In this document: piece by piece, positions 11,097 through 23,091 of the stretch | Position numbering within the stretch: the stretch's first letter is position 1 | Layout: every line of letters begins with the position of its first letter | Assembly: GCA_031310005.1 (NCBI GenBank) | Contig: CM062379.1 | Span: 1,178,001 to 1,242,000, forward strand | Direction of reading: 5' to 3' | DNA from: Dactylellina haptotyla | Taxonomy: Eukaryota > Ascomycota > Orbiliomycetes > Orbiliales > Orbiliaceae | DNA: 64,000 bases | The notes under the pieces: model-generated | Database searches by the model: none | Told to the model about the DNA's origin: nothing | The model's input: the letters and a program-made list of their open reading frames with translations, nothing else | Made by a program: the position numbers and the translations under genes

Positions 11097-12980
11097 TCAC
11101 AAGTACTTCTTTGGAGCCATTCCCTTTCTTCGCTTGTAAAACACGTAGGCGATGGCTAGCATGATCTGGAAAACTACGAGGAGGGAGATAGAGAATCCCA
11201 TGCGCGGACCGTGGGTGGTGATGGCTATAAAAATTGCGTTAGTGAAAGATACCAAATTGATATAGCGGAGTACGTACCCTCTTTGAGATGACCTGGGAGG
11301 TTCTCGTGGTGGTCTTTGAGTTGTTGAATCTTTTCACCCTCATGGCGCAGAGACCTTTCTAGGTTCTGAACGGTTCTGTCGAGTCCGTTACTATTTGGGT
11401 CAATTGGGTTAGTTTGGAATGTTCCCTCATCGAAATAAACGTTATAGGCTCGCTTAAGCTCGGAGATGACGTACATTCTCTCATCGAGGTTCTTGAGGTT
11501 GAAACCGAGCTTGTTGTTGTTGTCGTGCCCGGTCAAGTCATTGATCATTTCGACGGCATGGCCAACAGTGTATGCGATTTCGCCGGTAACCCTTTGAACT
11601 TCTGCGATTTGATGGGTCTAGAGAGTGTAGCCTGTTAATGGGAAGACGGCAATCCAAGTTGCTAGTCGAATTTTCTTACCAAAGCTTGCATTCTCAAATG
11701 CAGATCGCCGAATTGGGCTGTAGAATCTTTGAATTGCTTGGCATCCTCGTCTTTGTACTCAAACTGAGATTTATATTCTGCGTGCTTGTCTCCGGCCATT
11801 CTGATGTGATGGTCAGCAGCTTCTTTGAGTCGCTTTTGCCTCTGTTCTTCCTCCGTTATTCTCTGCTGCTTGCTAGGGTCGTTGTGGTGCTCCTCTGGTT
11901 GCTTGTCGTTCTGCTCTTCGACTTTGCCCTTGTTGGTGGCGACTTTGAAACCGAAGACCTCGAAGGAATCTGGGTTCTCGGCACTGACGGCGGAGATACC
12001 GAATCGGTAATTTTGAGGGAGCTGAACCTTATCACTTTCGAAGCAGAGATGGTTATCGAATTCGACCTTGAGTCCGGTCTGGGTGTGGTAGCTGATCTTT
12101 AGATCAGAGGGACGGCCGAGGTTTCGGTAATTGGCGACACACTGGCCGAATGCGAGGGATTGAGGGTGGTGATGAATAGAGTAGTCGAGCGAGCCGTCGT
12201 TTAAAAAGCCGCGGATGGTACCCTATATAGTTCCCGAAACGTTCTCAGATCAGCCACTCGATTATTCGGGCCAAAAAAATAATGTATAAAAGTTGCCGTT
12301 TGCAATCGGCAGCACACGTAAAAGGATGTTCGGTTTTGATCACTAACCGTGCCTCCAAAACTATCAATCACTAACGCAAATCCCTCGAATGGTTTGGCAG
12401 TGTATATCGTGCTCGTTCCCGTAGCACTTGCGCCTCTGAGCGTATACCAGATCTGTAAACTTCCCTGGGCTCTCTCTGGACCACTGGCACGGAAGGGAAC
12501 GTGGATCTCCCAGTCTGCGTTGTGATTCGAGTGGTCGGACCAGATGGCAGCACGCTGGTTGCCGGGCTGAGGAGGAGTGAGGATTACTCTGTCCGAGAGG
12601 ATTTCAGGATGGCCGATGACTTCGAAGTGAGGGATCGAGTGGCCACCGTCCTTGGAGATACTGCGTTGTGGAGTGTTGGAGTTAGATAGGTGTCCTTATC
12701 TTGGGGTTTAGTGGCGGATTAAAGAGTGCATATGACGCGGATAAAGGCCATTTTATGGTTCCTCTTTCGGTAAGACGGTACCGAGTCTTTTGGACGGGGG
12801 AGGAAAAATATATATGTGGACTCACGGGCGTTCTTCACCGAATGTGAAGTAGGGATCATATACGGGGTCGGTTTTGAACGGATGGTCCGCGCCGGTATAG
12901 CCTTGGGCTCGCGCATGTGCCTGCCCCGCCTGCAACAGCAGCAGCCCGAGCGCCGGCAGCAAGGTCCGGATGGGAGCCAT
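11097..12980 (-). CDS. EMP47: ERGIC-53/EMP47-type L-type lectin cargo receptor
   Basis: Type I membrane lectin cycling between ER and Golgi to export glycoproteins. Minus-strand exons are 12980-12826, 12660-12348, 12222-11680, 11617-11278 and 11224-11097, encoding 492 residues. Residues 1-22 form a signal peptide (MAPIRTLLPALGLLLLQAG). The leguminous-type lectin domain follows (ISKDGGHSIPHFEVIG, then WEIHVPFRASG, FEGFALVIDSFGGT, VRGFLNDGSLDY, VEFDNHLCFES). Next comes a charged coiled-coil stalk rich in E/K/Q, a membrane segment (FSISLLVVFQIMLAIAYVFY) and a short tail ending KKYL, a canonical dilysine KKxx ER-retrieval signal. Five exons all join in frame. Whether it corresponds to EMP46 or EMP47 of yeast cannot be told; filamentous fungi usually have a single member. 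It diverges from SRP72. Confidence 0.92.
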
Positions 12981-14875
12981 TGGAAGGGAGTCTACCTGTC
13001 CTTACGTTTTAGAACCGGGCCAATTGACCAGATTTTGTGTTTTTCGTCGGCCCTTTCTGGAGGATTGCTCGTTAGACTATTGGGATTGTGGGAATGTTGG
13101 GTTTGCTAGTCCAACTGGGCGTGTTTGGCGATATGTTGCGGCGTCTCTGTTCTCGAACCACAATTTCAGCATTTGCAACTTGCCCATTGGGTTCGCTAGG
13201 AGAATACGAAAGATAAAATGAAATAAAATATTCAAAACGCTAGGAGGATAAGTATTCAATTTACCTATTTGGATGTCGATTTTGCTCTTGCCGCAATTCG
13301 TTTGCGTTGGGGCCGTAGGATAGTTGGGATGTGATGGCTCTAGAAATGATAAAAAAAAACACCAAATGCGCGATGCAGCGAACGGATATCGATAATGAGA
13401 AAATTGGTAGATATCGAATAAAAAATTGGTCAGAAGGCTAGAACCAAGGGCAAATAAAACCAGCACCTCTATCGGTTTATGCCACGATTGCTTTGAGATG
13501 AGAAATGCGAGAAGAGCTTCGGTTCCTGCAGGTAGCTCTTGAGGAGGTTGGGCTGGTTATCTTGCTGCGCTCGCTTTAAAAGCTAAGGATCGATATCGCT
13601 CAATGAAGCAGTCGCATGACAGTTGAAGATGCACCAATTCTAGAATCCCACCGCCAGTTATAGTTAAATTTCCTTTATAGCACCGGAGTATATTCGATCA
13701 CAGAGAGCAGGGACATCCGGCACAATGTCCTGCAGCAACCCGAAAGTACGATGTTTCTCTGGGCACTCGTGACTAGCTGGAAACACCAAATCAATTTAAA
13801 AAGTTCCGTGAAAATTAATCCTGACGTGCGATCTGAGGAAGGGCCGGCCGGTAGGCGCATATGCAGAGCTAGAGGAAACGGTGGCCATTACATGCACTAT
13901 CATCAGCCGACGGGAGGCCACAGCACTTCCTCGATTGGACCAAACTCGAATCGAGACCCTTGTCGGTGGTGATACACTCGCATCTCACAAATCCATTCAG
14001 CCGGGGTGTCGGAAATGCAGGGATCTTGAAACGCTCAAATTTCTAGAAGCCCAAGCGAAGGAAGATTGGGATGTGAATGTTCGATCCAGGGTAACCCGTT
14101 TTCAAGGCCCGGTATTACGTATATCGATGCAATAAAAATATATAATATATTGACTGGTAGATGGGAGTGCGCGGTTCGGTGAAACTTTCTCCATGGTAAG
14201 ATTTGACAGACTGCAGAATATGGTGACGAAGGAGTGTTGGTTTTCTCCGCATGGGGTGTCAGCCATAACATTGGAACGTAGGTGCACAACTATATATATT
14301 CAAACAGTAACCAGTGCGCGAAGTTCGTGTATTGAATTTGAAGCCGGATGATAACTCTTCTGTTAATATACGTTAGGCTTGCAATTGGCACGTAGCACCA
14401 ATTCTTTCTCTTCATAGGATCCCTAGGATAGGATATTTATCCAAGTAGGGTTTAAATTGTATCATATATATGGATTTTGAAGTAGGTTGAGTAGGTTTAA
14501 GTTACGAACGTAATTTGAGTGTATTGAAAATGACCACTGGTCTCTCTTAGCATACCAATAATCTGATAAAGGGTAGGCTTAACAAAAAAAATACTGATAG
14601 TGGTCTAACATATCCTCTATCTGGCGGGGAGTTTGGCCGTTGGTCTTGTGTCTGCGGAGGGGTGCTGCAGGGATGTGTTGGTGGGGCGCACACGAACCAA
14701 CAACGTTCGACATTTTGGCCGCCTGCATAAAAATTGGTCGAGCTTCACCACCTACGCTGACCTCAACAGCAAAGGAACCGCCACTCGCGCCATCCACCAC
14801 CTAATCCCTCCGATTCGCATCGCCATCCTGAACATGCTAGATAGATAGTGGGCTTCCGAATTACTAAGCTGAACC
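12981..14875. other. long intergenic region EMP47 / SRP72
   Basis: About 1.9 kb between divergent genes, the longest unexplained stretch in the window. The largest open frame (13077-13466 minus, 129 codons) has no recognisable domain. TATCGATA-type palindromes occur at 13387-13394 and a related ATCGATATCG at 13589-13598. The right half is AT-rich with TA runs (for example 14131-14150 and 14288-14300). I see no tRNA arms, terminal repeats or protein relic that I can name. Confidence 0.6.
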
Positions 14876-17070
14876 ATGTCCGCTTCGACTCCTGCCTCCC
14901 TTGCCGTCCTCCTCCAAAACCTCTCCCTCGAAGAAAACCAAGACCACGAAGAGGTGCTCAAGCACGCCAACAACATCCTCAAGAACAGCTCTGACCCCCA
15001 AACGATAAAGACCCGCGTGGTTGCGCTGATAAAACTTGAAAGATACGATGAAGCCATCAAGTCGATAGAGCAGGCTGGGGGTTCCGGGCTGGAGTTCGAG
15101 CATGCGTATTCCCTATACAAGCAGGGTAACCTTGAAGGCGCTCTGGCGATATCGCCGGACGGGATATCCACAGAACGAAAACAGAGGGCTTTGAAGCAGC
15201 TGCAAGCTCAGGCTGTTGGTTACCATCTTTACCACATGGTTCCGTATCGCTGGTTTGGACAATAAGCTAACCCGATATCTTATGACGTCAGCATTATCGC
15301 GCAGAAAACTTCCAATCGGCGATTGACCTCTACGAAGAGCTTTCCAAGCTTCCGCCTCTTGTAGAAAATGAAGAATACGATCTAAGAGTGAACCTTGGGG
15401 CGTCAGAGGCGCAGCTATCGTTCGTCGGAAAGGACGCGCTGCGTCCTAAGAGGCGGACTACAGCGGAAGATTTACAGCAGTACGAGAGCGCATTCAATAC
15501 TGCCTGCATCTCGGTAGCTCGCGGCGACTTGAATGGAGCCTTGATGTTGTTGAAAACATCGAAAAGTATGTTTATTATCCGTTGTTAGTTAACATATGAG
15601 GGAAGCTAATCATTATATCTGATCATTAGAGCTTTGCAGAAGTTTGGAGGGCGCATCGGAAGAAGATATCCAGGCTGAACTAGCCCCGTTGATTGCTCAA
15701 GAGCTTTATGTCCTCATCAAACTAGGAAAGTTTGAAGAGGCCAGGGAGCTGTACAAAAGTTCGGGTATCCTAGAGTGAGTTGTACCGATATCTACGAGCC
15801 GGTAATACAATATCACTAACGTATATCTTAGTACAAATGATGAGCCTGTCAAGCTGATTGCCTCAGCAAATTGCTACCTAACATCACCGACACCTAACCC
15901 CCACGTTGGCTTGCGTGTCTTTGAAGCTTTAGAAAAGCGTCCCCAGGGTTCACAGAAGCCGTTTACCTTCCAGTCCGACATTCTGGAACAGAACACCACA
16001 GTGTTGAAATTACAAGCGGGCAAAGAGAATGCTGCTTTGGCGTCGGCAAAAGCACTAAAAGCCAAGAATACCAACAATTATACTATATCTAGTGTGGTCG
16101 CATCGATAGAGCTACAATCTGCAGATTCGACGGCCGCCAAGTCGATAGCGAAGACTCTCAAGGAAGCTGCAGGCAAGGAACTGGGTTCTACGAGTGACAT
16201 TGGTATCGCGTTCCTTAACATTCAAAACTACTTGAAAGAAAACAATGTCACCAGTGCGGTGGCTGTCGCGGAGGGGCTGTTGAAAGAACTGGAAGGCGAG
16301 CCCGAGAAACGGTACACAGCAGGGCTAGTGGGAGTGGTTGCAGGACTATACACTCTACAAGGGCGCAAAGCGAAGGTTAAGGCCGAGCTGGAGGCGGCCA
16401 GCACATATTGGCGGAGCACTACCCACCCGGTCGGTATTTTCATGCAATCCGAACCGATGGAGAATAATATTGACTGATATATATCATACAGGATGCCGCT
16501 GTATTACTAGCCACAGGAACAGCCGAGCTATCTTCAACAAACCTCCAAGATCGCACAACCGCGGCGTCGATTTTCGAATCTCTTGTCGCTAGCAACCCGA
16601 CTCCTCTATCGAACGCCGGCTACATCGCCTCCCACCCTGCTGAGGACATGCCTTCCAAGATTGCCCAATTGACGCCGATAGCCACCTTATTGAAGGACAT
16701 CAATGTCAACTCTCTTCTGGAATTCGGTGTCGCAGCTCCACCAACTAAGAAGCGCGCATTGGAAACCGCTCCGAAGAGCCAGTCTAAGGCTAGGAAGAAG
16801 AGAAAGATTAGATTGCCCAAGGGCGGAATCGACCCGAACAAGAAACCTGATCCAGAGAGGTGGTTGCCGCTGCGGGATAGGAGCACATATAAACCGAAGG
16901 GGAAGAAGGATAAGAAGAAGGCGAGGGATTTGACACAGGGCGGTCCCGTTGCCGACAAGGACGGCGATACCGAAATGATTGGCGGGAATACGGTGACGAA
17001 AGTGATGCCAACACAGACGAGCACGGCGTCGAAGAATAAGAGTAAGAAGAAGGCCGGCAAGCGGAAGTAG
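14876..17070 (+). CDS. SRP72: Signal recognition particle subunit SRP72
   Basis: Subunit of the SRP, binding 7S RNA and SRP68 for co-translational targeting to the ER. Exons 14876-15214, 15292-15565, 15630-15774, 15832-16429 and 16492-17070 encode 644 residues, near the family norm. The first 550 residues are TPR-like helical pairs (for example RVVALIKLERYDEAIKSIEQ and LYVLIKLGKFEEARELYK). The C-terminal SRP72 RNA-binding segment has the diagnostic KKRKIRLPKGGIDPNKKPDP followed by ERWLPLRDRS, then a Lys-rich tail. The first donor is slightly uncertain: GTTGGT at 15215 was preferred because it joins in frame to HYRAENFQSAID; GTTACC at 15219 would need a different acceptor. It converges on NIP7 with about 200 bases between stops. 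Confidence 0.93.
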
Positions 17071-17271
17071 ATTTAAACTCGAAGGTACCGGCGGGAAAGC
17101 CGCGCTCACTGGCGTTGGTTTGAGAGGTCTTGTATGTGTGGTCGTAGATCGAATTCTGGATTTGCTCTATCTGGGTATCATATATACAGGTGAAGGGGGG
17201 GTCGAATAAATATCGCGCAAATAATAAAAAAAAGTATAATAATACAAGAAAACTTTTGAGTCTTAGGATCT

Positions 17272-17942
17272 TTATGTGAACAAGGTATCTTCCTGCAGTG
17301 GCGCATGGCTTGTTAGTCCCGAACGCTTGTACCCTAGGGGTAGTGGGTATGATAGCACGTACCTCTCTCAAATACTCTCCCACATCCGCCTGTCTGAACG
17401 CTGTGATACTTGTGGGATCCTGCCTCCTCACCTCTGCTGTCGACTTTGCGGTAACTCCAAACCCTAGCGGGGTGTCGCTCATGGAGTATACTATACACCC
17501 CTGATGTTCCACCACATCGTCACCGATTCTGCCAACGTGGGCTTTCAACACGTTATTCCCGTACACGAACGGCATCTCACCGTTGGCTTTCACCCAGATC
17601 TTGTAACGGGCGTGGGGTGCGATCATGTCGAGGGCGGTGATGTGGAGCTTGAACTTTCCGGTCTTGGAGAACTTGCCGAGACATGTACCGATTGACAGGA
17701 GGGAGCTGCGGGAGACGGAAGTTGCAAGGTTGGCGATCGAGGTGCGGACGTAGTAGACGCGGTCCTTTTGCAGGCGGAAAGTGTGAGGGTCGGAAGGGCG
17801 GTCGATGAGGTGGGTGATATTGCGGCCGATGCTGAATGGACTGTTAGCCTGGTGGAATCTCTATGAGAGCAGGGGGGTATGCATACTAATTGGCCAGCTT
17901 TTCGAAGACCTTCTTGGTCTCTTCATCGGTGAGAGGTCGCAT
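17272..17942 (-). CDS. NIP7: 60S ribosome subunit biogenesis protein NIP7
   Basis: Nucleolar PUA-domain protein needed for 27S pre-rRNA processing and 60S assembly, working with NOP8 and NOP53-type factors. Minus-strand exons 17942-17887, 17831-17363 and 17292-17272 encode 181 residues, exactly the size of yeast NIP7. The start MRPLTDEETKKVFEKL is highly conserved. The PUA half includes FVYGNNVLKAHVGRI and the signature around MSDTPLGFG. The last exon codes for only six residues plus stop (EDTLFT), and the family's typical (D/E)EDTLF ending confirms the junction. Without that exon the frame would run on into a non-conserved tail. It is divergent from the zinc-finger gene to the right. Confidence 0.95.
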
Positions 17943-18849
17943 CTTGTTGGTATGCTCTGTCCGGGCTGTGGTCGTTGGGAGGAAGGTTTGAGAGTCGAAG
18001 ATTTGAGGTTTCGAGGGTGTCTGGGGTTTGTCTGCGCAAAGAAAAATTTCGGCAGGGTTTCGCGAAGACCAGAAGTTTTAACGACGAGCTGCAGCCAGCT
18101 ACACCAGCCTACAATGAGTGAGTGGGTCATACCCATACAACTATCAGAAGAATTTCTTTCCCAAAAATCCGATTGGCGCGAAACATCTCCCTAAACATCA
18201 AATGCTGAATATAAATACTTAGGCACAAGGCAGAGGATATATGGATATCGGGAGAGGGTAGATAGGCACATGACCGGGCTACGGTTCGTTCTATTCTCCC
18301 AAGCGGGAAATCGTGTTGAAACAACGCATTCGCGACCCTTTCTCAGTTCAATTATATCAAGCAAGGCTGACGATGGATCTCGATCGAGACCGGCTGATAA
18401 ATTTGTAAAAGGAGAACTGCTTCGAGATATACTTACATCCTGCTACATATCCTCACATCGTCATCGTCATCATGAGGTGCTTGGCTCGTCAGCGTTCCGG
18501 TATCTATATCGCGGTTTAGTGCTCAAACTTTTACCTCAGGCGATATAATTTATTGGGAGCTGTGGTTCTGAGATATCCCACCCGCCAGGAGCAGAAAAAA
18601 GGCCCCGCATTATCCATACCCATACCTATCGAGGCTCTTATGAAAAGGGGTTGATAGTTGGCATAGCGAAACCGAGAAACTGGATATTAGCCCAAGAAAA
18701 GATTCAGATCTTGGTGCTGTGCGGCCAGTTTATATAACCCTTACTTGGAGACAGGTCCAACTAATTGGAGGCCATCCTGGGATCGGGACCCACACCCACA
18801 GAGTCCACTGCCATCCCAGCATACTTCATCGAATCAAGCAGAGTATTCC
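17943..18849. other. divergent upstream region NIP7 / zinc-finger gene
   Basis: About 0.9 kb without a supported gene. Short open frames on either strand have no conserved content. It probably carries the NIP7 5' leader near 17943-18100 and the upstream sequence of the zinc-finger gene. No palindrome or repeat of note was recognised here. Confidence 0.5.
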
Positions 18850-19607
18850 ATGTCAACGATGGCCCCCGAGAGTATTGCAGAATCTGATATATATATGTGC
18901 GGTATTGGGAATTGCCGTACGAAATTTACAAACAAGAGTGAATTGGAGTAAGTTGTTGCCGCTTTTATGCGAAGCCGACACCCTCTCTTTAAAGATATCT
19001 AATTCTGAGTAATTCCAGGATGCATATACAAAGGCATCGCCGGACCTTTTTCTGTACTTTTCACTGGGAAGAAGAGGGATTAGTTCTGCGATTCAGTCAC
19101 AAGATTGACTGGCGTCGACATGAACATTGCTGCCACTACCAATGCGGATTTTACAAGTGCCCTGGCATATCTGGCAACGAGAGTTGTATTCGCCACTTTC
19201 CAGCGCGACTGGAATTTGAGGGGCATCTAGAGGACCATCATTCATCCGTAGTTCTAGCCTGGAATCTTCCTGATGGTTCGATTGATGAAGATGCTAAAAA
19301 TATTTTCTTACAGAGGCATCATATCGGGGAGGATCACAGGGAAGATAACTTTTGGTGTGGGTTCTGCGCAAAGCTCATTACTATACCGCAGGAGTTGACA
19401 GAATCGCAGGCGAGGGAGATGCGGACCAATCACGTCGCTGACCACTTCAGCAAGGAACAAAAGGACATTAGGTTATGGGTCAAGTATAATGAATGTAGCC
19501 TCAACGAGAAATATCAAGCATTGGATATTGCTCAGGCAAATTACAATAAAGATAGAGAGGCTGAAGTTATAGCTAAGCTATTCATGGTCCACAAACTCTC
19601 TAACTGA
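18850..19607 (+). CDS. small C2H2 zinc-finger protein of unknown function
   Basis: Two exons (18850-18947, 19019-19607) encode 228 residues. The intron is standard and splits a classical finger: C17-X4-C22-X12-H35-X3-H39, sitting right at the N-terminus. Further Cys/His pairs follow at roughly residues 40-100 (FFCTFHW, HEHCCHYQCGFYKC, HFPARLEFEGHLEDHH) and 140-175 (FWCGFCAKL then TNHVADHF), suggesting additional degenerate fingers. The C-terminal third is charged and helical. The pattern resembles the many uncharacterised fungal proteins with Cys/His-rich fingers; I recognise no named orthologue. Start chosen at MSTMAPES; the second Met is three residues later. DNA binding is possible but not shown; a protein- or RNA-binding role is equally open. 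Confidence 0.7.
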
Positions 19608-20130
19608 AGACTTTTTCGGTCCTTCTAGGCGATTTCTCCTAATAAATACTCTTTATCCATTAGCTCTTAATATCGATATCCAGATATGTCTAAGTCTCAC
19701 AGATCCTACGGGTGTTCATTGTTGCCTTTGTCATTTCACCATTAAAACCTCCCATGTCTAATGCGTTCGGTTTCAGGGTTGGCTGATTCTATCACATCTA
19801 TTATCTCTTATCTCTGAACTTATCAAAGTCATCCGCCGCTGAAGTTTTTTTAATATTAGACTACCCCTGGTACTTGGATAAGGCGCTCAAGGCCAATAGG
19901 TAATACTACGTTTCCCCCTGAAATAAAGCTCTAGCAGATTTTCAAAATGCGAAAATATTATCCTATCGTAGCTCGAACGAACGGTTTCTTGTTGTAAATG
20001 TTGTACTCTGGGAGAAGACTGTGTTGTGCGGTAAATTAATTTTGAGTCCGACATCAGAACCCAAAACCGCAGCTCGGTGACACATTTTACACCTTGCTCA
20101 AATATCAAAAGCACATCTTTCGACCGTGGC
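19608..20130. other. intergenic zinc-finger gene / PUS1
   Basis: About 520 bases holding the zinc-finger 3' UTR and the PUS1 promoter. It contains the palindrome TATCGATA at about 19671-19678. No gene seen. Confidence 0.5.
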
Positions 20131-22416
20131 ATGCCCCGTCTGCTATTCGTTTCTCACACGAGTACTTACGGTCTGAAATATATCACGCGGACATCATTCG
20201 GCATCCGAAGTACCCTGTTTATAACCAGCCACCGAGTATCCAGATTCGTTTCAACTGGTACCCAAACTGGTGTTGATAACCCATCGCGGAACTCTCCCAA
20301 TCACAGCCAAACAAAGCCTCAGATTGTATACGAAGACGAGTTTTTAAGCGTACCGCGACTACCGCATATAACCTGCCGTCTATCTCGAGCGTACTATTTG
20401 GACTTGGTTGGCACACGACCTCGGTCGTACAAGGACTACATGGAGCAGCAGCGACAAGAGCGATTGGCGAGTGATGTGGAGGGCGATGGCCGAAAAAAAA
20501 GAGCGAATGATGACGAGGACAGCGGCAACCCTGAGAAGAAGCTCAAGCACATGGGCAGGAATGAGTTCAAGAGGGCAATGAAGAAGGACTGGAATGAGAG
20601 GAAAGCGGAAGCCGAAGAGTCCGGGAAGCCGAACTCCAAAGAAGGTGGTAGGTGGGACAGGCGGGGCAAGCATAAAGGCAAAAAGCCTGTCCCAGAGAAA
20701 GTAGAAAAGGAGACACGGGCGCCGCGAGAATTGGCTGAGGGTGAAGAGAAGGAGGAACGAAAGCCTAAGAAGAAAGTCGCAGTTTTGATCGGATACTGTG
20801 GAACCGGGTATAAGGGAATGCAATTGTATGAGTTTACCACTTGGGATGCTATCATGATGGGGTTGTACTAATAACTGCTAGAAACCCACCAACAAAAACC
20901 ATAGAAGGAGATCTGTTCGAGGCTTTTGTTAAAGCCGGAGCCATCTCGAAAGCGAACTCTGACGACCCGAAGAAATCCTCCCTTGTTCGATGCGCTAGGA
21001 CAGACAAAGGCGTCCATGCTGCCGGCAATGTTATCTCCCTGAAGCTCATCATAGAGAGCCCGACTGTGATTGAGGATATCAACGCTCAATTGGTCCCTCA
21101 GATTCGAGTCTGGGACATCATCCCAACTACCAATGGCTTTTCCTGCTATCAATTCTGCGATTCCCGAGTGTACGAATATTTGGTTCCGACGTACTGTTTC
21201 CTACCGCCGCATCCAACGAGCTATATGGCCAAGAGGGTAGCTAAAGCGGCCGAGGAGGAGGGTGATCTCGAGGGATGGAAGAGCAGATATGATGATTCAC
21301 CCGAGTTCTGGCAGAAAGTGGCGGAAGAAATCAAAGCAGAGCTACAACGAATGGAATTCCCCGAGGACGTGATCCAACAGGTGCTCAATACGAAAGCGGA
21401 GGACTCGGAAGAACAGCTCCCAAGCTTATTGGACGACTTTCCCGATCTCGAGAAGAGATCCAAGGCGACTTCTACTGACGGGGCACCAACTGAGGAAAAG
21501 TCGGCGGAAACAGAGGAAGACAGCACTATGACAGACGCCGAACCAAGTGCAATTGAAGACAGTGTCCCCGCAGAAACTGACGCAGACCCGCCGACCACTC
21601 ACAAATACTCCAAAGCCCTCTCAACCGCCCGAAAACTCCAAAAACAGATCATCACCCGCGCCAAACGTGCCTTTCGCATCCCCGCCACCCGACTCGAACG
21701 GGTCCGTAAGGCCTTCGAAATCTACGAAGGCAATCACAGCTTCCATAACTTCACCATCCAAAAAACCTTCAAAGACGCGTCGAGCAAACGCTACATCAAA
21801 ACCTTCAAAGTCAGCGATCCCATAATCATAGACGACACAGAATGGCTGAGCCTTAAAGTCCACGGTCAATCGTTCATGATGCACCAGATCAGAAAGATGG
21901 TCGGCATGGTAATGCTCACTGTCCGGTACGGCTGCCCACTAGAGAGAATCAACGAAGCCTATGGCCGCGTGGTGGTCCCGATACCCAAAGCCCCCGCGTT
22001 GGGGTTACTCTTAGACCACCCTGTGTTCGAGACATATAATAAAAAGGCAGATTTGAACGGGCGAGGGCACCTCGAATTCGAAACACACAAGGAAAAGATT
22101 CAAGAATTCAAGCAGAAGAATATTTACGACAAGTTGTTCATGGAAGAATTAAAGCTGAATACGTGAGTACCAGCCTACTAGGGGATGTCGTACCAGAGTA
22201 CTAATTTCATCTTTTATCATTATATACAGATTCCATGCGTTTTTGTCCTTCTTGGATAATTTCGAAACCCAGGAATTCGAGTACCTCACATCGAGGGGGA
22301 TGAAATCCTTGACGGAAGTTCACCGCCGAAAGACCGAGAATGGCGCAAAGTCGTCACACGACGAGCAACTCGACGCCCTAATAGAGTCCGGTGATGAAGA
22401 GAACGTAGATAGTTAG
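20131..22416 (+). CDS. PUS1: tRNA pseudouridine synthase, PUS1/TruA family
   Basis: Converts uridine to pseudouridine in tRNAs and some other RNAs, in nucleus and possibly mitochondria. Exons 20131-20825, 20882-22162 and 22230-22416 encode 720 residues, longer than yeast PUS1 (about 540). The catalytic loop ARTDKGVHA has its Asp at residue 273; other TruA blocks are VLIGYCGTGYKGMQL, YEYLVPTYCF and GQSFMMHQIRKMVGM. The first 45 residues (basic, Ser/Thr-rich, no acidic residue) look like a mitochondrial presequence. Two extra low-complexity insertions explain the length: a K/E-rich stretch at about 120-215 and an acidic Ser/Thr stretch at about 410-480. The start is the first ATG in frame. The first intron carries a clear TACTAATAAC branch point. 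Confidence 0.92.
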
Positions 22417-23091
22417 AATTTCGGTGCTAAAAAAGCTGCTTTCTCAAGATAATTAGCGTACCTGAAGTAGTCAGTGTGGACGAAAAGGGTGACTTTGTTG
22501 ATCAAAAATGAGACCAGGTGGAAAGTTCACGGATTTTTTCAATACAGATATCTATAAACATCAGCCGTGAAGCCGATGATTCTGAGGGAAATCTATAAAA
22601 ATAGACAATTGTACCATATACTTGTATAAAACAACCATCATATTTGAAATCCTTTGCAGCAAAGCCCCTAGCGAAAGTACCGTAAAAGCGCTGGATTTAT
22701 GTGTAGGAAATAACATCTGCCATCCAACATGCCACGAAATTCCGTACAAAAGGCAACGTGATAAAAAAAAACGCTAAAATTTAATCATAGACGAATACAA
22801 GAATTGAATTTGCAAGTCATAAAAGGCCATTGGCGGGTAAAGGACGCCCCCTTTTCTTTTACTATGTTCTAGAATTCCGGCTTGCGAGCAGACAAAGAGA
22901 ATGCAGAAGAAATATTTTTAAAGAAAACCCCATATCCAAACATCATTTGCAGTAGTATATGCAAAAAGGGACAATTATGATCACGCTCATGATGTAGTGA
23001 TGGCACATCGGTCGTAGACATATGCAGATGCTCTTCTAAGTCCAAATTTCGCGGAGGGGACATCCGATAGCGATGCTGTCCAAGCATTGAA
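22417..23091. other. convergent 3' region PUS1 / deubiquitinase
   Basis: About 675 bases between two convergent stops. AT-rich, with A/T runs near 22760-22770 and 22905-22930. No gene or RNA recognised. Confidence 0.55.

Noticed and set aside
13077-13466. 129-codon frame on the minus strand upstream of EMP47
   Set aside because: No conserved content and no ATG-supported context; its end runs towards the EMP47 leader.
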